Shown here: positions 60,826 to 64,000 of the stretch, one piece after another
Layout of the letters: each line of letters begins with the position of its first letter
Position numbering within the stretch: the first letter of the stretch is position 1
Source of the DNA: DATFVA01 sp963811905
GTDB lineage: Bacteria > Bacteroidota > Ignavibacteria > Ignavibacteriales > Ignavibacteriaceae
Reading direction: 5' to 3'
NCBI GenBank assembly: GCA_963811905.1
Contig: CAWETK010000020.1
Span: 62,001 to 126,000, forward strand
Length of the DNA: 64,000 nucleotides
Notes under the pieces: generated by a model
What the model saw: the letters and a program-made list of their open reading frames with translations, nothing else
What the model was told of the DNA's origin: nothing
The model's database searches: none
Translations under genes and position numbers: made by a program

Positions 60826-62075
60826 ACCCAGCCGCGGAGTTTGCACGCTTCAGCTACACGAGCTACGCCGACTACCATTGCTCCAAGCCGCGGATGAACT
60901 TTCTTTTCTTTTATTGCTTCATCCACACGGTAGTAGGCTTTTGTCAGCTTTTCATCTACAAGTTTGTGGATTGTTTCTTCATCCCAGAAGAAGGCATATT
61001 TATCCTGTACCATTTCGAGGTATGAAACGGTAACCCCGCCTGCACTTGCAAGTATATCGGGAATAATATGGATGCCCTTTTTGTGAAGAATAATATCTGC
61101 TTCCGGGGTTGTAGGTCCGTTTGCCAGTTCACAAATAATTTTTGCTTTTATCTGGTCGGCATTGTTTTTATGAATTGAATTTTCGAGTGCCGCAGGATAA
61201 AGAACATTCACATCCAGTTCGAGGAGTTCTTCATGCTGAATTTCTTTTGATCCGGGGAAACCTTTAACCGTGCCCTTTTTAAGTTTGTAAGTCACCAGCT
61301 TTTTTGTATCAAAACCTTCAGCATTATAGATAGCGGCTTTTGAATCACTTGCTGCAATCAGTTTGCCTCCTCCCAATATCTCCTGGTGAAGCAGTGCCGC
61401 GCGCTGTCCTGCATTTCCGAACCCCTGTATAGCATAGGTTCCCTTCGGATCTATATTCAATTGCCTGCAGGCTTCCCGCACTGTAATTACACCGCCGCGT
61501 GCTGTTGCGTCGCGCCTTCCTTCCGTGCCGCCGATCTGTGTAGGTTTATCTGTAAAAGAACCCGGGTGATGCTGATTGATTATAGTTTCGTATTCATCCA
61601 TCATCCACGCCATAGTCTGCGGATTTGTATAAACATCCGGTGCAGGCACATCTTTATCTACACCTATCATCGGTGCAATAGCCCTGACGTATTCACGTGA
61701 GAGGTTCTCAAGTTCCCTGTCTGATAGCTCCTTCGGATTGCAGCAGACGCCTCCTTTAGCTCCCCCGAGGGGTAGATCAAGAACGGCGGTTTTCCACGTC
61801 ATCCAGCATCCGAGTGCCCGGATTGTATCTATTGTCTCTGCAGGGTGGAACCGGATTCCGCCTTTTGCTGGTCCCCTTGCATAATTGTACTGAACACGGT
61901 AGCCCTGGAATATTTTCACTTTGCCTGAATCCATTTTTACATGCAGTGTGAAATTGAATTCTCTCTGCGGGAGGCTGAGCAGCCTGGTTGTCGGTTCATC
62001 CAGGTTTAACATTTTTGCAGCTTCAAGTATCTGCTGCTGCGCTACGTGAAATGAATTGTAAGATTCCATTTTCAA
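60822..62075 (-). CDS. Glu/Leu/Phe/Val dehydrogenase family protein (417 aa)
   Basis: A 417-residue homologue with the same motifs: KGGIRFHPAETIDTIRAL, LGGAKGGVCCNP (catalytic lysine), PAPDVYTNPQTMAW, YAIQGFGNAGQRAALLHQ (NAD-binding) and VLYPAALENSI, ELANGPTTPEAD. Size is that of a standard bacterial glutamate dehydrogenase, without the C-terminal insert of the 476-residue neighbour. It is the last gene of an operon with the zinc-ribbon protein and the PEP-synthase-like protein (ATG overlaps the zinc-ribbon stop). Its TAA shares bases with the neighbour's TAG. Confidence 0.92.
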   Translation of the reverse strand: MKMESYNSFHVAQQQILEAAKMLNLDEPTTRLLSLPQREFNFTLHVKMDSGKVKIFQGYRVQYNYARGPAKGGIRFHPAETIDTIRALGCWMTWKTAVLDLPLGGAKGGVCCNPKELSDRELENLSREYVRAIAPMIGVDKDVPAPDVYTNPQTMAWMMDEYETIINQHHPGSFTDKPTQIGGTEGRRDATARGGVITVREACRQLNIDPKGTYAIQGFGNAGQRAALLHQEILGGGKLIAASDSKAAIYNAEGFDTKKLVTYKLKKGTVKGFPGSKEIQHEELLELDVNVLYPAALENSIHKNNADQIKAKIICELANGPTTPEADIILHKKGIHIIPDILASAGGVTVSYLEMVQDKYAFFWDEETIHKLVDEKLTKAYYRVDEAIKEKKVHPRLGAMVVGVARVAEACKLRGWV

Positions 62076-62281
62076 TCTTCCTCAAACTTTGATGATTTAT
62101 CCTGGTCCTTCGGATTCTCTTTCTTCAGATCAGGTTCGAGTATTATCCGGTACCAGCAGTTTTTGCAGGTGATAGTCCTGTCGACTTTCAGAAGTACCTG
62201 CTGCCACGGACTTAGTTTATGTCCGCAATGGGGACAGGCATCCGGGATTTTTGATATATCTTCCATAAGATTCTCTGACAT
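62072..62281 (-). CDS. Small double-CxxC zinc-ribbon protein
   Basis: A 69-residue cytoplasmic protein with two CxxC knuckles (ACPHCGHKL and TCKNCWYRI) about 25 residues apart, forming one zinc ribbon, and a charged tail (KKENPKDQDKSSKFEED). The family is unknown. It is sandwiched: its start is one base after the PEP-synthase-like stop and its end overlaps the dehydrogenase start by 4 bases, so it is translated with both. A role as a redox or metal-responsive adaptor is a guess. Confidence 0.75.
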   Translation of the reverse strand: MSENLMEDISKIPDACPHCGHKLSPWQQVLLKVDRTITCKNCWYRIILEPDLKKENPKDQDKSSKFEED

Positions 62282-62282
62282 T

Positions 62283-64000
62283 TTAGATTTCAGGTTTTAG
62301 AATAATTCCTTTATTCTTGTGTCTATTCATTTTCACTATAACTGGTTTTTCGAAACGGAGCAGAGTGGTATAAGTTTTTTTTACTTCCGGTTTTTGCTGC
62401 AGCAGCCAGTCCCAGTTGATAAAGCCCTCATTTTTATGACTGTCAACTGTGAAATATCCTACCATGAATGAAGTAATGTTCTGGAAAAAATGGGATCCCT
62501 GAGAAGGAGCCACAGAGAATTCCTTAAACCCTGATTCAACTATTGTCTTTGCCCCGGCAATCTGCTCCCATTTAACAGGAATCCCCAGCCATGGATCCAG
62601 CGTACCCCATCTTCCCATACCTATCAGCAGATAAGGCCTGTTCTTTTCCATCAGCATCGAATTGAAGAGGCTGACTTCTCTGGCTACTTCTCTTGATTTT
62701 GCTCTTTCAAATGTATTAGGATCGACCAGCACAATATCATAAATATCACCGATAATTCCGTTCCCAAGGACCTGTGTGCTTGTGCAGATGAGACTTTCTG
62801 CGTCGAGATCCTCAATTTTAAAATTATCTGATTCCCTGTTTATTACAAGCGGTCTCATCTGCAGTAGTCCGAATTCTTTTGATTTGTTCCTCCCTGTTGC
62901 CATATCGACGGCAAACTCGATCTCTATCGGCGTTCCCATTCCCCACGTACCCATATCAAGCAGTAGTTCCAGTATCTCGGGAAGCGGGAAGAGTTTATAT
63001 TTAAGAAGAGGCGCAAAGGTAACCACTCTCATCCCAGGTCTCGATATGCCGTCTGAAATTGTATCATTGTCGGGGGAATAAGTTGACCCTACGTATGCAA
63101 GAGTACCGTCGGATTCTGCCGCATTAATAGGGTGCTGCTTCAGAAGGGTATCGTGGGTCGAAAATTCAAATGTATGGTCGCTTGTCATCTGCAAAGCGAA
63201 AAAATCTCTCTGGCTTGTATTAAGCGATTCATCAACCGAGTAAAACTGGATCAGATCGGTGGGATATTTAGGACAAAATCGAACTGTATTGCCGCCGTCA
63301 ACTACTGTTTTACCTAAGCCAAGAGCTACTGATACAATTCCATCCTGCGGGCTCTGCGGGGGAAGAGGATAAAAGTTATACGACTTTGCAACACCTGAAA
63401 AATCCGGGTAAAACCTGTCCTTAAAAGCATCACCGATCATCTTCTGAATAATCACTGCCATCTTCTCTTCTTCGAGCCTGTAAGAGGTAAACCTGATATA
63501 ATTTTTTGCGCTCTGGTAAAAAGTGGAGGCATAGACTTTCTTTATTGTATTCAAAAGATCATTAAGCCTGGCAAGAGCATTATGATGATTGTTCGGAAGC
63601 ATAAAAGTTCTGTATACGCCGGCGAATGGATGATATTGAGAATCTTCAAGCAGACTGGAAGAACGGACCGCAAGGGGTGTATGCATCAGGTCGAGGAATG
63701 CTGCCAGTTCACCAAGTATATCTTCGGGAAAACTTTCCGCCTCAACAAATCTCCTGGTAAGTTCTTCATCGTCAGTGCAGTTTAATGCAAATGTTCTCAG
63801 GTCATTTTCATCAAGGAACTGGTCAAAAACTTCAGTACCCAGGATTACTCCAGCAGGCACGAATATCTTAATATCCTGGAACTGGTTTCTAACGTTGTAA
63901 TTATTTATAAGTGTGTTCACAAAACCCAGGCCTCTTGCTTTCCCCCCAAGAGAACCTCCGCCTATCCTGGCAAATGTACTGCTCGGATCAAATATTTCCT
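62283..64000 (-). CDS. PEP synthase/PPDK N-domain-like protein, 5' part outside window
   Basis: The frame stays open to the right edge (SSTFARIGGGSLGGKARGLGF upstream of the internal GTG at 63920), so the gene is partial and begins outside. The 570 visible residues show the pyruvate/PEP-binding ATP-grasp domain: GGSLGGKARGLGF (nucleotide-binding glycines), PLAVRSSSLLEDSQYHPFAGVYRTF, ALGLGKTVVDGG, and IEIEFAVDM...LLQMRPL. There is no C-terminal PEP-utilising mobile domain after it, so this is not a complete PPDK or PpsA. The missing N-terminal part might be a receiver or other domain. It is probably an ATP-dependent phosphotransferase of unknown substrate. First visible gene of the operon with the zinc ribbon and dehydrogenase. 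Confidence 0.82.
   Translation of the reverse strand, partial: EIFDPSSTFARIGGGSLGGKARGLGFVNTLINNYNVRNQFQDIKIFVPAGVILGTEVFDQFLDENDLRTFALNCTDDEELTRRFVEAESFPEDILGELAAFLDLMHTPLAVRSSSLLEDSQYHPFAGVYRTFMLPNNHHNALARLNDLLNTIKKVYASTFYQSAKNYIRFTSYRLEEEKMAVIIQKMIGDAFKDRFYPDFSGVAKSYNFYPLPPQSPQDGIVSVALGLGKTVVDGGNTVRFCPKYPTDLIQFYSVDESLNTSQRDFFALQMTSDHTFEFSTHDTLLKQHPINAAESDGTLAYVGSTYSPDNDTISDGISRPGMRVVTFAPLLKYKLFPLPEILELLLDMGTWGMGTPIEIEFAVDMATGRNKSKEFGLLQMRPLVINRESDNFKIEDLDAESLICTSTQVLGNGIIGDIYDIVLVDPNTFERAKSREVAREVSLFNSMLMEKNRPYLLIGMGRWGTLDPWLGIPVKWEQIAGAKTIVESGFKEFSVAPSQGSHFFQNITSFMVGYFTVDSHKNEGFINWDWLLQQKPEVKKTYTTLLRFEKPVIVKMNRHKNKGIILKPEI

Overview
The window (about 40% G+C by eye, densely coded on both strands) looks like a chromosomal segment of an Ignavibacteria-like member of the Bacteroidota/Chlorobiota group. 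The main clue is five secreted proteins that end in the type IX secretion (T9SS) sorting domain built around SQNYPNPFNP. Other clues are TonB-dependent receptor architecture, LpxA (a lipopolysaccharide-bearing outer membrane), sortilin/BNR-type propeller proteins and several non-enzymatic outer-membrane barrels. No rRNA, tRNA, CRISPR array, phage or transposase gene was seen.

Layout. 0-6.1 kb: end of an MFS transporter, a frameshifted TonB-dependent receptor and a large secreted propeller protein. 6.3-13.4 kb: a compact island with a divergent clostripain-like (caspase-fold) secreted peptidase, a small membrane protein, a YIP1 membrane protein, an ECF-like sigma factor, a zinc-finger anti-sigma factor and a TPR-CHAT (second caspase-fold) protein. 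13.7-26.7 kb: a surface-protein island with five T9SS cargo proteins, one truncated cargo gene, and a giant propeller sensor histidine kinase; its intergenic DNA holds an 11-bp tandem repeat and a three-copy 18-bp motif. 27-35 kb: a DUF4382 lipoprotein, an AEC carrier, a small ferredoxin, a DinB-like protein, an amino-acid permease fused to EIIA and TrkA-C domains, an aldo/keto reductase, an iodotyrosine-deiodinase-like nitroreductase, a lipoprotein and lpxA.

35-48 kb: a secreted tripeptidyl-peptidase-II-like subtilase followed by an oligopeptide transporter (frameshifted), then rsmI, rlmD with a second methyltransferase, a secreted S9 peptidase with a YkvA-like protein, a Nudix hydrolase and recN. 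49-56 kb: an outer-membrane barrel with a lipoprotein, malQ, a TerB-like protein, a beta-alpha-repeat lipoprotein convergent with a class D beta-lactamase, and another barrel. 56.6-64 kb: a Ku-TPR operon, a MNT-HEPN toxin-antitoxin pair, and two glutamate-dehydrogenase-family genes lying tail to tail with overlapping stop codons; the second is the last gene of an operon with a zinc-ribbon protein and a PEP-synthase-like protein that runs off the right edge.

How it fits together: much of the window serves extracellular protein and peptide use (TPPII-like protease plus OPT importer, S9 peptidase, amino-acid permease, two amino-acid dehydrogenases) and the outer surface (T9SS cargo, receptors, barrels). 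The most distinctive region is the two-caspase-fold-protease island with its own sigma/anti-sigma pair at 6.3-13.4 kb. The intergenic DNA is unusually rich in small structured repeats: a palindrome family whose copies show compensatory changes, 8-, 10- and 11-bp tandem repeats, and a 76-nt candidate three-way junction upstream of recN. Two large membrane-protein genes each carry one apparent single-base insertion, so either real decay or sequencing error must be considered.
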